Below, piece after piece: positions 26,332 to 36,281 of a stretch of 64,000 nt of DNA. Made by a program: the position numbers and the translations under genes. Under the pieces are notes generated by a model. That model saw only the letters and a program-made list of their open reading frames with translations, had not been told where the DNA came from and ran no database searches. The DNA is from Pseudomonas sp. CFII64 (lineage in GTDB: Bacteria > Pseudomonadota > Gammaproteobacteria > Pseudomonadales > Pseudomonadaceae). Within the stretch, counting starts at the first letter, position 1, and every line of letters begins with the position of its first letter. The DNA is taken from positions 25,852-89,851 of the forward strand of contig NZ_ATLO01000005.1 of NCBI RefSeq assembly GCF_000416235.1. The letters run 5' to 3'.

Positions 26332-27150
26332 TCAACGTATGACGTCGATGAACAGGCCAGCCTTGTCGCCGCTGCCCGCTTCGAGCCGCGCCGCGCGTAC
26401 GCCTTTGGCGATCAATGCCTGACGCCACGCTTCGGCGTCAGCGCCACCAACGGTCACCCGCAACGAGCTGTCCAGATTCAGGCCTCTGGAAACCAGTGTC
26501 ACCCAAACATCCTGTGGTGCCCCGGCCAGCCGTGGCAGCGCCAGCTTGCCGGTGCTCTTGAGTTGCCGCAGCAGCGTCGCCGAGGTCGGCAACAGGTCAC
26601 CCAACGGCGCGGCCGAATCGAACTGTTCGACATGCAGATACGCGCGGCGGTTGCCACGGGTGATGCTGTACAAGGCCACTAGCGTGTCGTTCTTCGGCTC
26701 TGCCAGACGCAGCAGCAAGTAAGCTTGCTGTTCATCCGCGCCGTAGAGCTTGGAATTGCCGAACACTTCATTTGCCCACAGACTGCTTTCGCCGCAGTCA
26801 CGCGCCTGGCACCAGAACAGCAGTTCCGCGCCCTGGGCCTGAAGGGCTTCGCGCGCGGCAGTAAAGGCCTCGTCGGAAGTGCGTTCGGTGGGGATTTGAT
26901 AGGTCACGCCGGTGACATTGCCACGGGCGCTGACCTGCCCGTCAAAACGCAGCTGACCGCTGATCTTGCGGATCGAGCCCATGGGATAGATGCGTTCAAG
27001 TTCCGCAGCCGGACGGTAATCGACGATTTCGGCGTCGGTCAGGCGCGGCACGATATCCAGATCGCGACTGCCCGGAACGTCGGCCGCCCAAACGCTCAGA
27101 CTAAAGGCTGAAGCACACAAAGTGAGTCCAAGAGCACTGGTAAAACCCAT
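26332..27150 (-). CDS. DUF4892 domain-containing exported protein
   Basis: 272 residues, signal peptide ending SVWA-AD. The region RDLDIVPRLTDAEIVDYRPA and the C-terminus (AARLEAGSGDKAGLFIDVIR, with an OmpA-like tail) fit the DUF4892 family, found in Pseudomonas and relatives. Function unknown; predicted periplasmic or envelope-associated. I chose the ATG at 27150 because GAGAG stands 6 bases upstream; one four codons earlier (27162) has no such site. Two cysteines (WCQARDCGE) may form a disulphide. Confidence 0.8.
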   Translation of the reverse strand: MGFTSALGLTLCASAFSLSVWAADVPGSRDLDIVPRLTDAEIVDYRPAAELERIYPMGSIRKISGQLRFDGQVSARGNVTGVTYQIPTERTSDEAFTAAREALQAQGAELLFWCQARDCGESSLWANEVFGNSKLYGADEQQAYLLLRLAEPKNDTLVALYSITRGNRRAYLHVEQFDSAAPLGDLLPTSATLLRQLKSTGKLALPRLAGAPQDVWVTLVSRGLNLDSSLRVTVGGADAEAWRQALIAKGVRAARLEAGSGDKAGLFIDVIR

Positions 27151-27288
27151 GGCTGCTCTCATCGAGGCAAGGTTAATTGAAGGAAACGGGCAGGTTTGCC
27201 AGACAAGCGATCAGGTGAGGCGGTGCGGACATCCATTGATTCAACTCCTGTTTCAACCCGCCCAGCCTCGGCAGTTGCCAGGCGCAAG

Positions 27289-28143
27289 TCAAGGAGCGGT
27301 AAAGAAGCGATTGAAACAGTCTGCGACAAGAACCGCGCCGGCCTCGTCATTCAAGTGCAAATGATGGCCGCCTGGCAGGCTCGTCACCTGGAATGGCAGT
27401 GACGTCAGCAGCGTCTGATTTTGCGCCAGCATCCCCTCTTGCGCCACGATCAGTTGCGTCGGGCAGCGGATTGCGGCGACGAACGCCAGCGCTTGCTCAC
27501 GGGTGATGCGCACCGCCGAAGGCAAGGTCAGCCGATTGTCGCTGCGCCAGGTGTAGCCACCCGGTACCGGCATCAAGGCGCGCTGGGCCAACAGCTCGGC
27601 GGCCTCCTGACTGACGGCTACCGCGCCTTTCATGCGAGCGCGAATCGCGTGGTCCTGATCGGGATAGACCGGCTTGCGCTTGGCGCTCAGGTTTAATTGC
27701 GCATGCAAGGATTTACCCAGCTGTTCCGGGGCATTCTCGACCTCGCCAGTGGGTGGGATCAAACCATCGATGAGCGCCAGCCGGGTAACACGCTCGGGCA
27801 GCGCGGCGGCGAGAAGTACCGAAATAATCGCCCCCAATGAATGCCCCAGCAGCGAAAACTGTTGCCAACCGAGCTGTTCGGCAACCTGCAAGACATCATG
27901 GGCATAGTCCGGCAACGAGTAGCCCGCGCCTTGCGGGCGATGTTCGGAATGGCCATGACCGGCCAGATCCAGGGCGACGATGCGCAAGCCTTCAAGCCTG
28001 GGCGCCAGACGGGCAAAACTGTTGGCATTGTCCAGCCAGCCATGCAGGGCGATGACCGGCTGGCCGTCTTCGGGCCCGAACAAATTTGCGGCCAGTTCAA
28101 TGTGCGGCAAGCTCAGGCGGACTTCTTCGACCGGACGGCTCAT
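27289..28143 (-). CDS. Alpha/beta hydrolase (RutD/MhpC-like fold)
   Basis: 284 residues. Oxyanion-hole HGWLDNANSF, nucleophile elbow LLGHSLGAIIS (Ser), LIDGL acid region and histidine in PGGHHLHL. Cytoplasmic serine hydrolase of unknown substrate. It overlaps the stop of the preceding hydrolase by four bases (ATGA), so the two hydrolases are translated together. Confidence 0.88.
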   Translation of the reverse strand: MSRPVEEVRLSLPHIELAANLFGPEDGQPVIALHGWLDNANSFARLAPRLEGLRIVALDLAGHGHSEHRPQGAGYSLPDYAHDVLQVAEQLGWQQFSLLGHSLGAIISVLLAAALPERVTRLALIDGLIPPTGEVENAPEQLGKSLHAQLNLSAKRKPVYPDQDHAIRARMKGAVAVSQEAAELLAQRALMPVPGGYTWRSDNRLTLPSAVRITREQALAFVAAIRCPTQLIVAQEGMLAQNQTLLTSLPFQVTSLPGGHHLHLNDEAGAVLVADCFNRFFTAP

Positions 28144-28949
28144 GCGCTGACCTGCACAGTGTCGAGCGCAGCCCAGCGGGCAAACAACGTCTTGAGCAGT
28201 TGCGCGGTGGCCTCGGGCTGTTCCAGCGGAAACATATGTCCACCGGGCATCGACAGATATTCACCTTGGGGCAAGCGCCGCACCGAACGCGCATGGTGAC
28301 GCATCACCACCCGACTGTGCTCGCCACGGACCATCGCCAGGGGCACCTTGAGCTGACGCGAACCATCGGGCCGGGTATGCGGCACGCTGCGATAGATGCT
28401 GATTTCCGTGGCGGGGTCAAAGCGCAAGCGCAGTTGTTCGCCGTCGGCCTGTAGCCCGTGGCGTAAATAGGCGTCAAAACACTCGGGATCGAAGCGCCGG
28501 AACAGGGTCTTGCCGGCGAAATAAAGGCGCGCGGCGTCAAGGTCGGCAAAGGCTTCGCGACGTCCCAGCGTGCGGCCAGCCGGGGTAATGCGGTCGATGA
28601 AACCAAAGCGTTTGGCGGCACGGATCATCCACTGATCGGCCAGGGTCAGCACCGGCGAATCGAGCATGACCACCCCGCGATACAGCTCCGGACAGCGCAG
28701 CGCGGCATGAAAATGCAGCACACCACCCAAGGAATGGCCCACGCCCCAGACCGGCTCGGGTTGTTCGCGCAGGTGATGGATCAATTCGTCGACCAGATTC
28801 AGCCAGTTGTCATCAACCGGGAAACGCGGGTCATGGGCATGCTGCTCCAGATGGCTCACGAGGTAATCCGGCGCCAGCGCCGTAAACAACTTGCCGTAAG
28901 TGGCCGACGGAAAACCGTTGGCGTGAGCGAAGAACACCTGTTGCGACAT
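28140..28949 (-). CDS. Alpha/beta hydrolase
   Basis: 269 residues. It begins SQQVFFAHANGFPSATYGKL (HANGFP oxyanion motif), with nucleophile elbow GVGHSLGGVLHFH, acid region VMLDSPVL and catalytic histidine in PGGHMFPLEQPE. Serine hydrolase of unknown substrate. The ATG at 28949 fits the family's N-terminus; the open frame extends 20 codons further without support. It is upstream of, and coupled to, a second hydrolase, an arrangement common in Pseudomonas. Confidence 0.88.
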   Translation of the reverse strand: MSQQVFFAHANGFPSATYGKLFTALAPDYLVSHLEQHAHDPRFPVDDNWLNLVDELIHHLREQPEPVWGVGHSLGGVLHFHAALRCPELYRGVVMLDSPVLTLADQWMIRAAKRFGFIDRITPAGRTLGRREAFADLDAARLYFAGKTLFRRFDPECFDAYLRHGLQADGEQLRLRFDPATEISIYRSVPHTRPDGSRQLKVPLAMVRGEHSRVVMRHHARSVRRLPQGEYLSMPGGHMFPLEQPEATAQLLKTLFARWAALDTVQVSA

Positions 28950-29065
28950 GCCGGCATATCCAGTGAGCAAACCAGTGACGATTGTGCGCAGTGGCTGTGC
29001 CTTCGGCAACGACTGGAAGTGCCATCGACGATGGCACTCCGGTCATGCACCGGCAAAAAAGCGGC

Positions 29066-29509
29066 TTAGCGGCCTGGCGGCTCCTGTCCCAGCGGCACCA
29101 CGGCAATGGTCAGACGCGAAATACAGCTGGTCTTGCCTTCATCGCCGGTCAGGCGAATGTCCCACACGTGGGTGGTGCGGCCGATATGGACCGGGCGCGC
29201 GACAGCGGTGACCCGACCGCTGCGCAGGCCGCGCAGGTGGTTGGCGTTGACTTCAATGCCAACGCAAAAGTATTTGCTGGTGTCGATGCACAGGTAGCTG
29301 GCCGTCGAGCCGACCGATTCCGCCAACACCACCGACGCCCCGCCATGCAGCAGGCCGTAAGGTTGGTGCGTGCGATGATCGACCACCATGCTGGCGGTCA
29401 GCGAATCGTCGGTAAATGACTCGAAACGGATGTCCAGCCATTCGAGGATGGTGTTCTTGTTCAGGGCATTGAGTTGTTCGATGTTCGGTTGATCGCGCCA
29501 CAGACCCAT
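29066..29509 (-). CDS. PaaI/YdiI-type hotdog thioesterase
   Basis: 147 residues of hotdog fold: ILEWLDIRFESFTDDSLTAS, QPYGLLHGGASVVLAESVGS (catalytic HGG..E motif), VGIEVNANHLRG and SCISRLTIAVV. This pattern is very close to E. coli YdiI (1,4-dihydroxy-2-naphthoyl-CoA thioesterase). Pseudomonas makes ubiquinone rather than menaquinone, so a broad acyl-CoA thioesterase role is more likely. The ATG at 29509 has AAGGA 7 bases upstream. It lies 50 bp after the truncated acyl-CoA synthetase gene, probably in one transcript. Confidence 0.88.
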   Translation of the reverse strand: MGLWRDQPNIEQLNALNKNTILEWLDIRFESFTDDSLTASMVVDHRTHQPYGLLHGGASVVLAESVGSTASYLCIDTSKYFCVGIEVNANHLRGLRSGRVTAVARPVHIGRTTHVWDIRLTGDEGKTSCISRLTIAVVPLGQEPPGR

Positions 29510-29559
29510 GTTCAATCCTTTTTATTGGGCGCTCGTGGAAGCTGAGCGCCAGACGCCAA

Positions 29560-30894
29560 CTATCTTTCACCTCCACCCGCCTGCGCAAGCGCTGATGCTT
29601 TTTCAGGCAGGCGTGGACCCGGGTTTTCCTTGAGCCGCCCGGTCAGGCGCACATAGCCTTGCTCGTCCAGCTCGCCCCTGTCTCCCGTGCGCAGGAAACC
29701 TTCGGTGAATGCCTCGACGGTTTTCAGCGGTTGCTTGAAGTAACCAAGCATCGTCGCGCCACTGCGCACCAGCAGCTCGCCCTCCTCCGCCAGCCGCACC
29801 TCGACCTGCGGACACGGCTGGCCGATCCAGCCGCTCTTGTGCTGGCCTGGTCGGCAGATATGCGAGTAGCCGCAGTTTTCGGTCAGGCCGTACGCTTCGA
29901 GGACCTCCACCCCAAGCCGTTGATACCAATGCCGCAGGTCTTCCGACAGCGGCGCAGCGCCCGACACGGCAACCCGCAACGCGTCCAGCCCAAGGCTCTT
30001 GCGCATCTTGCGCGCGAACAGCCTGCCGAATAGCGGCACACTTAACAGCACCTCCAGACGCGCGGCGGGAGTCTTGCTGTGTGCGCTCGCCTGGATTTTG
30101 CTCCAGATCCCTGGCACGCCAAACAGCGCCGTGGGCCGCGCGCGCTTCAGATCGACGAAAAAGGTGTCCTGGTCCTCGGCAAAAAATACTGTTGGCCCGG
30201 CATAGATCGACGCCAGTTCCACGAACATTCGCTCGGCCACACAGCACAGCGGCAGACAAGACAGCAACCGGTCCTTTTCGCCCAGCCCGAAAATCCCGCT
30301 GCCATGGGTGATCGCAAAGGCCAGGGTGCCGAAGCTGTGCATGACGCCCTTGGGCCGTCCGGTGCTGCCAGAGGTGTAGATAATGGTCGCCAACTGATCG
30401 TAGCGCCCGATGGGGTTGTCCTGGATCGGTGACCAGGCCTGCAACTCATCCCAACGAAAATCAAATGAACCTTCAGGGCAGAGCGGCAACGCGACGGTTG
30501 GCAACCCGGCGCTGATACCGCAACTGATGCCTGGCCAGTCGTCCAGTCTGCCGACGAAGACCATCGCCGCCTCCGAGTGCTCCAGCACCTGAGCGACCGC
30601 TCCGGCGCTGAGGTAAGGATTCAACGGCACCGAGACATGCCCGGCCATCCAGATCGCCAGGTCGGCAATGATCCAGTGTGCGCAGTTTCTGGAAAGAATC
30701 GCGATGACGCTGCCCTGTGGCAAGCCTTGCCGACGTAACCAGTGCGCCGCGCGGCGGGCCTGATTGCCGACCTCGGACCAGCTCAGCTTCTGGACCTGCC
30801 CCCCTGCCAGCGGCTGGACCAGAAAACACTTGTCCGGATGACGATCCTCACGATCATAGAAGCGGCTCAACGGCAGACTGATGGCGGTCGTCAT
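29560..30894 (-). pseudogene. Acyl-CoA synthetase (AMP-binding), C-terminally truncated and degenerate
   Basis: 444 codons, against about 550 for the family. The N-terminal adenylation domain is present: YTSGSTGRPKG (173-183), YGLTENCG, RTGDRGE and GRLKE (419-423). Directly after GRLKE the protein ends in an unrelated 21-residue tail (NPGPRLPEKASALAQAGGGE...), so the whole C-terminal lid domain and the catalytic lysine of motif A10 are missing. Two usually invariant residues are changed: LPLCCVAER has Cys218 where family members have His, and VPGIW has Gly262 for Arg. I call it a degrading gene; it may still be translated. Activation of fatty or aromatic acids is unlikely. Confidence 0.75.
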
Positions 30895-31085
30895 GGCTCA
30901 TGTTCCTTATTGTTATTGGGCAAGCGTAGTCGACCGGGTATTTACCCGGTGCTTGCGCAGCAATAAAACAGAGGAACGGTGCGGGGGCTGTTGGAGGTTC
31001 TATGTTTGGGGGGCAACCCACAGACGCCGCAGATGTGTCGGGTTTAATTGTGAGGTGACGGACCTAACGCATGCTCGACTGTAGA

Positions 31086-31179
31086 CCCGTTGGAGCGAGG
31101 CTTGCCCGCGAAGAACGATAACGCGGTGAATCAGGCCCACCAAGGCGTCTGGTTCGCGGGCAAGCCCCGCTCCAACGGG
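31086..31179. repeat. REPIN: paired GGAGCGAGGCTTGCCCGCG elements
   Basis: Inverted 27-bp arms at 31086-31112 (CCCGTTGGAGCGAGGCTTGC, then CCGCGAA) and 31153-31179, one mismatch, 40-bp spacer. It occupies much of the 305-bp gap (30895-31199) between the synthetase gene and sixA; the rest of the gap shows nothing I can name. Single arms of this family occur at 6214, 17865 and 44208. Confidence 0.88.
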
Positions 31180-31199
31180 CTCAACGGGCGCCAACGGGT

Positions 31200-31655
31200 T
31201 CAAACGTGTCGAACGCTGTCCAGTTCCATGGCCCCGGCCAGCGGGAAAACACCCGACAGCTCTGCCAGGCTTGCGGTACTCATGGGCTGGGGTTGCTGGG
31301 TGCTGCCGTGCACAGCCAGGCCAATCAGCGCCCCCACCAGCGGTTGATGGCTGACGAGCAGGACATCCTCGTTCGCACACGCGTCCAGATGCTTCAACAC
31401 CTGGCGCGGATCATTGTCCGGCGTGAGCCAGGGCACGATAACCACCGGCCCGCTAAACCCCAGCGCGTCCCTGACCAGCTCGGCGGTTTGCCGGGCTCGA
31501 ACGTAAGGGCTGACGAGGATGCGCTGCAAAGGCTGGCCCATCAGATGCGCCGCGCTGTGCAGCACTTGTTCCCGGCCAGTGCGGGTCAGCTCGCGCTCGG
31601 CATCGCTGCGCGCCTGCGCCTGGGCTTCGCCGTGGCGCAGGACCCAGATCTTCAT
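31200..31655 (-). CDS. sixA: SixA phosphohistidine phosphatase
   Basis: 151 residues, histidine phosphatase fold: catalytic VLRHGEAQ at the start, then RELTRTGREQV, VSPYVRARQTAE and VLLVSHQPLVGALI with the second histidine. SixA removes phosphate from phosphohistidine in HPt domains and PTS proteins. The ATG at 31655 overlaps the DUF4389 gene stop by four bases (ATGA). It ends the gpsA-DUF4389-sixA operon; this order is common in Pseudomonas. Confidence 0.92.
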   Translation of the reverse strand: MKIWVLRHGEAQAQARSDAERELTRTGREQVLHSAAHLMGQPLQRILVSPYVRARQTAELVRDALGFSGPVVIVPWLTPDNDPRQVLKHLDACANEDVLLVSHQPLVGALIGLAVHGSTQQPQPMSTASLAELSGVFPLAGAMELDSVRHV

Positions 31656-31996
31656 AACTTGGGCTCTTCGTCGCGTACCGGGTGCGCCGCCGCCGGAACA
31701 CTGTGCGGTGCTTCGCCTTCGGGTGCGCGCGGCGTCGGCCAATCGGCAAACGGCCAGGGTTTCTGGTCGCTGTGGAAGGTGCCGTAACGGCCGATCTGGG
31801 CCAGGAACTGGCTCAGACTGTCGCCGAAGTTCATCAGGCTGCCACTTGGCGCGCCGTAGATAAGCCGATAGCACAATTGCACCAGCACCACGCCCGCCAG
31901 AACGACTTCGGCGACGTGCCAGACCAGCACAAACAGCACCATCCAGAGGACGCGCAGCAAAATCGACTCATGTTGCTTGAGTTTCGAATCGTTCAA
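31652..31996 (-). CDS. DUF4389 membrane protein, TTG start
   Basis: 114 residues: SKLKQHESILLRVLWMVLFVLVWHVAEVVLAGVVLVQLCYRLIYG carries a long hydrophobic hairpin, then SGSLMNFGDSLSQFLAQIGRYGTFHSDQKPWPF, the DUF4389 core. The tail is Pro/Glu-rich. I place the start at TTG 31996 because GGGAG stands 6 bases before it and no ATG follows in a sensible place; the open frame upstream runs into gpsA. Cytoplasmic-membrane protein of unknown role between gpsA and sixA. Confidence 0.8.
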   Translation of the reverse strand: MNDSKLKQHESILLRVLWMVLFVLVWHVAEVVLAGVVLVQLCYRLIYGAPSGSLMNFGDSLSQFLAQIGRYGTFHSDQKPWPFADWPTPRAPEGEAPHSVPAAAHPVRDEEPKL

Positions 31997-32024
31997 GACA
32001 CTCTCCCGCAAACAAAATAGGTAT

Positions 32025-33050
32025 TCAGTTGAAACCAGTGATGGAAATGAAGTCGACATCGGTCTTGGGTTCGGCACGCATGAGCTGCTCGATGACCTGT
32101 TTCAGGGTACGACCCTCGAAAAGGATAGCGTGCAACCCAGCGACCAGCGGCATATACACCTGCAGCTCGTCCGCCTTGACCTTGAGCACCTTGAGGGTAT
32201 TGACCCCTTCGGCCACTTCACCCAGACGGTTGACCGCCTCATCCAGACTCAGACCCTGCCCCAGGGCGAAACCGACCTGATAGTTGCGGCTTTTCGGCGA
32301 TGAACAGGTCACGATCAAATCACCAACGCCGGCCAGGCCGAGAAAGGTCATGGGGTTGGCCCCTTGATTGACTGCGAAACGGGTCATTTCCGCCAGCGCC
32401 CGGGTAATCAGCATGCTCTTGGTGTTTTCACCCATTTCCAGCGCGACGGCCATGCCGGCAATAATTGCGTAGACGTTCTTCAGCGCACCGCCCAACTCCA
32501 CGCCAAAACGATCCGCACTGGCATAAACCCGGAAGGTGCGGCCGTGCAGCGCGGCCTGCACCTGCTGGCACAACTCTTCGTCTTCACTGGCGACCACGGT
32601 GGCGGTCAGCGCGTGCTCGGCGATTTCCCGGGCCAGATTCGGCCCCGACAACACGCCAATGCGCGCTAGCGGGGCGATTTCTTCGAGGATCTGGCTCATC
32701 AGCTTGAAGGTGTGCGCCTCGATGCCCTTGGTCAGGCTGACCAGCATCTTGCCGCTGAGGCGCTGGACATGGGGGACCAGAACCGAACGCAAGGCGCTGG
32801 AAGGCAGCGCCACGAAGACCAGCTCGCTGCCATCGAGCGTGGCGGCCAGGTCCGTGGTCGGTTCGACTTCAGGGCGAACCTTGATGCCTTTGAGATAGCG
32901 AGGATTCTCGCGATTGACGCGAATCGCCTCGGCCTGTTCCGGGTCGCGCATCCATTGCCGGACCTGACGGCCGTTTTCTGCCAACAGGTTGGCAATGGCC
33001 GTACCGAAGCTGCCGCCGCCGAGAACTGCGACTGGTTGCTGTGTGGTCAT
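32025..33050 (-). CDS. gpsA: Glycerol-3-phosphate dehydrogenase [NAD(P)+]
   Basis: 341 residues. Rossmann loop [21 protein letters not shown], then [34 protein letters not shown], the catalytic lysine region [15 protein letters not shown], and [23 protein letters not shown]. It makes glycerol-3-phosphate from dihydroxyacetone phosphate for phospholipid synthesis. The ATG at 33050 has GGA 7 bases upstream; an in-frame ATG four codons before it is less well placed. First gene of the gpsA-DUF4389-sixA operon. Confidence 0.95.
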   Translation of the reverse strand: MTTQQPVAVLGGGSFGTAIANLLAENGRQVRQWMRDPEQAEAIRVNRENPRYLKGIKVRPEVEPTTDLAATLDGSELVFVALPSSALRSVLVPHVQRLSGKMLVSLTKGIEAHTFKLMSQILEEIAPLARIGVLSGPNLAREIAEHALTATVVASEDEELCQQVQAALHGRTFRVYASADRFGVELGGALKNVYAIIAGMAVALEMGENTKSMLITRALAEMTRFAVNQGANPMTFLGLAGVGDLIVTCSSPKSRNYQVGFALGQGLSLDEAVNRLGEVAEGVNTLKVLKVKADELQVYMPLVAGLHAILFEGRTLKQVIEQLMRAEPKTDVDFISITGFN

Positions 33051-33299
33051 AAAACCATCCATCTAGAGCCATCTGATTTTGGCGATGGCGGCATTATACG
33101 GAGCGTTGCAGTGTCAGCCAGCGACAAACTGTGTCATGGCACCGCACATTAGCGGTATTGCATCCCCGTCGCGCCGACGACCGGGGACAAGTTCCAGGGA
33201 AATAAGCCACGTCTCGGTTCCCATGGGCGACTATTACTGGAATCATTACGACCACCGGCGATTGGAAAACTTCGCTGCATCACAGGAATCACCGGGCGG

Positions 33300-34217
33300 A
33301 TGAGTATGGATACAGCGTTGGGCTTAAGGATCGGACATCTGGGCTGCGTCATCACCGGCCTGCTGCTGGCGAACAGCGCTTGCGCAGCTGACGTGCTGTT
33401 GACGGCCACCGAAGACAGCCCCGTGGTGCAGGCCTTTGTCAGTGACCTGGCCCAGCGGCGGCCCGAGGATTCCGTGCGTTTTGCCACCACTGGCAACCTG
33501 CCGGTGCCTGGAAAGATCCCGGAAACCACACGCCTGATCCTGCTTGATCCCGGCAGCCTGGACTGGCGCCTGCTGGACAGCCAGGGCCCGGCGACGCTGG
33601 TGCTGCGCATCAGTCGGATCGAGGCCCATCAGCGCCTGGCAGAGAAACGTCCGCCCAACCTGAGCCTGCTGTGGAGCGACCCGCCCGTCTCCCGACAGCT
33701 CAAACTGATCCGGCAATTGTTGCCGCAAGCCAGGCAGGTCGGCGTGCTGTTCGACAGTGACAGCCAGTTCCTGCTCAAGGAAACACGCCACGCTGCTGCG
33801 CCGCTGGGCTTGAAAATCGTGTCCCAATCCTGGCGATCCATCGACGACAACCGGCCACTGAGCGAATTGCTGAGCCGCAGCGACGTATTGCTCGGTCTGG
33901 ACGATACCGAGCTGTACAACGCTCGAACGGCGAAAAACCTGTTGCTCAGCAGTTATGCGCAACAATTGGCGTTGCTCGGCCCGAACGCAGGTTTCGTCAC
34001 CGCAGGGAGCCTGGCCAGCACCTACAGCGACCAGCACGATTGGCTCGACACCCTAGATGCGCTGCTGGATACGCCCCCCACCAGCTGGCCGCGCGCGTTC
34101 TATCCGCCGTATTTCAAGGTCGTGAGCAACCCGCGGGTCGCACGTTCGCTCGGCATCGCCCCGATCAACGACGCTGCGCTGACCGCGCAGCTGACGGATG
34201 CGGAGCGCCAGCCGTGA
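33300..34217 (+). CDS. Secreted ABC-type substrate-binding protein coupled to a sensor kinase
   Basis: 305 residues with a signal peptide ([16 protein letters not shown]). The mature part has the two-lobed binding-protein pattern: [86 protein letters not shown] and [14 protein letters not shown], as in the PF04392-type ABC_sub_bind family. No permease or ATPase gene is near. Its stop overlaps the hybrid kinase's GTG start (GTGA), so it probably presents a ligand to that kinase rather than feeding a transporter. Ligand unknown. Confidence 0.8.
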   Translation: MSMDTALGLRIGHLGCVITGLLLANSACAADVLLTATEDSPVVQAFVSDLAQRRPEDSVRFATTGNLPVPGKIPETTRLILLDPGSLDWRLLDSQGPATLVLRISRIEAHQRLAEKRPPNLSLLWSDPPVSRQLKLIRQLLPQARQVGVLFDSDSQFLLKETRHAAAPLGLKIVSQSWRSIDDNRPLSELLSRSDVLLGLDDTELYNARTAKNLLLSSYAQQLALLGPNAGFVTAGSLASTYSDQHDWLDTLDALLDTPPTSWPRAFYPPYFKVVSNPRVARSLGIAPINDAALTAQLTDAERQP

Positions 34218-36145
34218 GTAAACGCCGCCAATGGGACATCAACACCCGCACCCAGATGATCAGCCTCGGGCCTGCGTTGCTATTGACGCTGTTGTTGATC
34301 AGCTTTTTCACCTTCGTGCGTATCCAGGACCTGCGCCAGGAGGTCAACCACACCGGTCAGCTCATCGCCAACCAACTCGCCCCCGCGTCGGAATATGGGG
34401 TTATCGTCGGCAATGACGATGTGCTCCGGGGGCTGATGCGCGCGACCTTGTCCACACCTCACGTGCGTTTCGTTGAAGTGCAGGACAGCGCCAACAATGT
34501 TCTGGTGTTCGTTGAGCAGCCCGGCAGGAATGGCGGCAACCCCAAACAGGTGGAGATTTTCCAGGCGCCGATTCGCTCCCAGCGGATCAAACTGAGCAAC
34601 GACTTCCTCGGGGCGCGTGCAGAAGCGGCGAAGCCTGTGGAGGATTATCTGGGCCGGGTATTGGTGGGCATGTCCAATGATGCCTTCAGCCAGCGTCAGC
34701 AGGAAATCCTCTTCAAGGCCGGCATCCTGGCGCTGTTTGCGCTGCTATTCACCTTCTTGCTGGCCCGCCGCCTGGCATCCAGCCTGTCGCAACCGATCAG
34801 CGACATGGGCGATGCGGTCAAGGCGATCCAGCAAGGCGATTACAACACGCCGCTGCCGGTGCCCGACGACGCCGAGCTGGGTGATCTGGCGCGGCATATC
34901 AACAACCTGGCCTACAACCTGGAAAAAGCCAGCCGCGAACAGCAGCAGTCCATCGATCAGCTGATTCAGGCCCGGGAAGAAGCCGAAAAAGCCAACCGGG
35001 CCAAATCCGATTTTCTGGCGATGATGAGCCACGAACTGCGCACCCCCATGAATGGCGTGCTGGGCATGTTGCAGTTGCTGGAAACCACGCGCATGACCGA
35101 AGAGCAGACCGAGTACGCGGCACTGGCTACCGAGTCCACGGAGCATTTGCTCAAGGTCATCAACGACATTCTCGACTTCTCGCGGATCGAACGTAACGCC
35201 CTGCAAATGGAGAACATCGCGTTCAATCTTGCCGAGGTGATGACCACTTCGACCCAGGCGTTCCAGCACAATGCTCAGCAACGGGGCCTGTTGCTGGAAC
35301 TGGATCTGCAGGCCGGACTGGGCTCTTTCAACGTGTCCGGTGATCCGACCCGGCTGCGCCAGATTCTGGTCAACCTGATTGGTAACGCCCTGAAATTCAC
35401 TGAAACCGGCAGTGTCTGTATCCGGGCCGGCTACCAGGAACTGGAAGCGCAGCGCGTGTTGTTCACCTGCACGGTTCGCGACAGCGGCATCGGCATCTCG
35501 GCAGATCGCCTGGAGTCGATGTTCGATGCTTTCCAGCAAGCCGACAGTTCCATCTCCAGGCGCTACGGCGGCACCGGCCTGGGCCTGCCGATTGCCCGCA
35601 CTCTGGCCGAACGCATGGGCGGTGTCCTCAGCGCCCGGAGCGAGGAAGGCCTGGGTTCGACGTTCACGCTGGAGCTGGCGCTGACACGCTTGCCGGTGGA
35701 GGTTGCCGATCCGGCCGGGGCTTTGGCTGGCCCGGAAGATGACGACGGCCAGGACCGGTGCGTGTTGCTGGTGGAAGACAATCAGGTCAATCGCACGGTG
35801 GTTCAAGCCATGTTGCACAGCCTCGGTTTTCAGGTAAATGTCGCGACCGATGGCGCCCAGGCCGTGAGCATGGCGGGCAGCGGCAACTACGCAGTGATTT
35901 TCATGGATTGCCGACTGCCGGTCATGGACGGCTATGAAGCGACCCGGCGCATCCGCCAGCTTCCGGGGCTGGAACAGGTGCCGATCATCGCCCTGACCGC
36001 CAACGCATTGCAGGGTGATCGCGACGCCTGTTTACAGGCGGGGATGAACGATTACCTGGCAAAGCCCTTCAAACGTACTGATTTGCAGCAGGTTTTACAG
36101 CGCTGGCTGTCCTTTCGGACATCTGCGACTGGCGATAAATGCTAA
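34214..36145 (+). CDS. Hybrid sensor histidine kinase (BarA/TorS-like layout)
   Basis: 643 residues. TM1 about 17-36, periplasmic domain about 37-163 ([21 protein letters not shown], as in CHASE8-like sensors), TM2 about 168-190, HAMP 190-245, coiled coil, HisKA with [15 protein letters not shown] (His273), ATPase with [13 protein letters not shown] and [19 protein letters not shown], and a receiver (516-630) with VEDNQVN and phospho-acceptor [10 protein letters not shown] (Asp565). There is no Hpt domain, so phosphotransfer must go to an Hpt protein elsewhere. I start it at the GTG at 34214, overlapping the binding-protein stop; the frame extends upstream but antisense to nothing useful. Confidence 0.9.
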   Translation: MSKRRQWDINTRTQMISLGPALLLTLLLISFFTFVRIQDLRQEVNHTGQLIANQLAPASEYGVIVGNDDVLRGLMRATLSTPHVRFVEVQDSANNVLVFVEQPGRNGGNPKQVEIFQAPIRSQRIKLSNDFLGARAEAAKPVEDYLGRVLVGMSNDAFSQRQQEILFKAGILALFALLFTFLLARRLASSLSQPISDMGDAVKAIQQGDYNTPLPVPDDAELGDLARHINNLAYNLEKASREQQQSIDQLIQAREEAEKANRAKSDFLAMMSHELRTPMNGVLGMLQLLETTRMTEEQTEYAALATESTEHLLKVINDILDFSRIERNALQMENIAFNLAEVMTTSTQAFQHNAQQRGLLLELDLQAGLGSFNVSGDPTRLRQILVNLIGNALKFTETGSVCIRAGYQELEAQRVLFTCTVRDSGIGISADRLESMFDAFQQADSSISRRYGGTGLGLPIARTLAERMGGVLSARSEEGLGSTFTLELALTRLPVEVADPAGALAGPEDDDGQDRCVLLVEDNQVNRTVVQAMLHSLGFQVNVATDGAQAVSMAGSGNYAVIFMDCRLPVMDGYEATRRIRQLPGLEQVPIIALTANALQGDRDACLQAGMNDYLAKPFKRTDLQQVLQRWLSFRTSATGDKC

Positions 36146-36281
36146 ATTGCGGCAGTCTTGGTAGCCGTATCGACAATCGAAGTCGGTCGGACGACAAATT
36201 TCAGTGCACAAGTGTGCTTTCATTTCCCTTGTGCTGTGACTTTCACTACAACGCAATAGTCTATGAGTAGGCTGCCGGCAG

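Noticed and set aside
12088..31179. Possible CRISPR array or integron from the repeated palindromes
   Set aside because: The repeats are inverted pairs or singles, kilobases apart, from three families, with no regular direct spacing and no cas or integrase genes.
31000..31380. Minus-strand frame of 126 codons over the REPIN
   Set aside because: Runs through an inverted repeat and the end of sixA in another frame; an artefact of repeat sequence.
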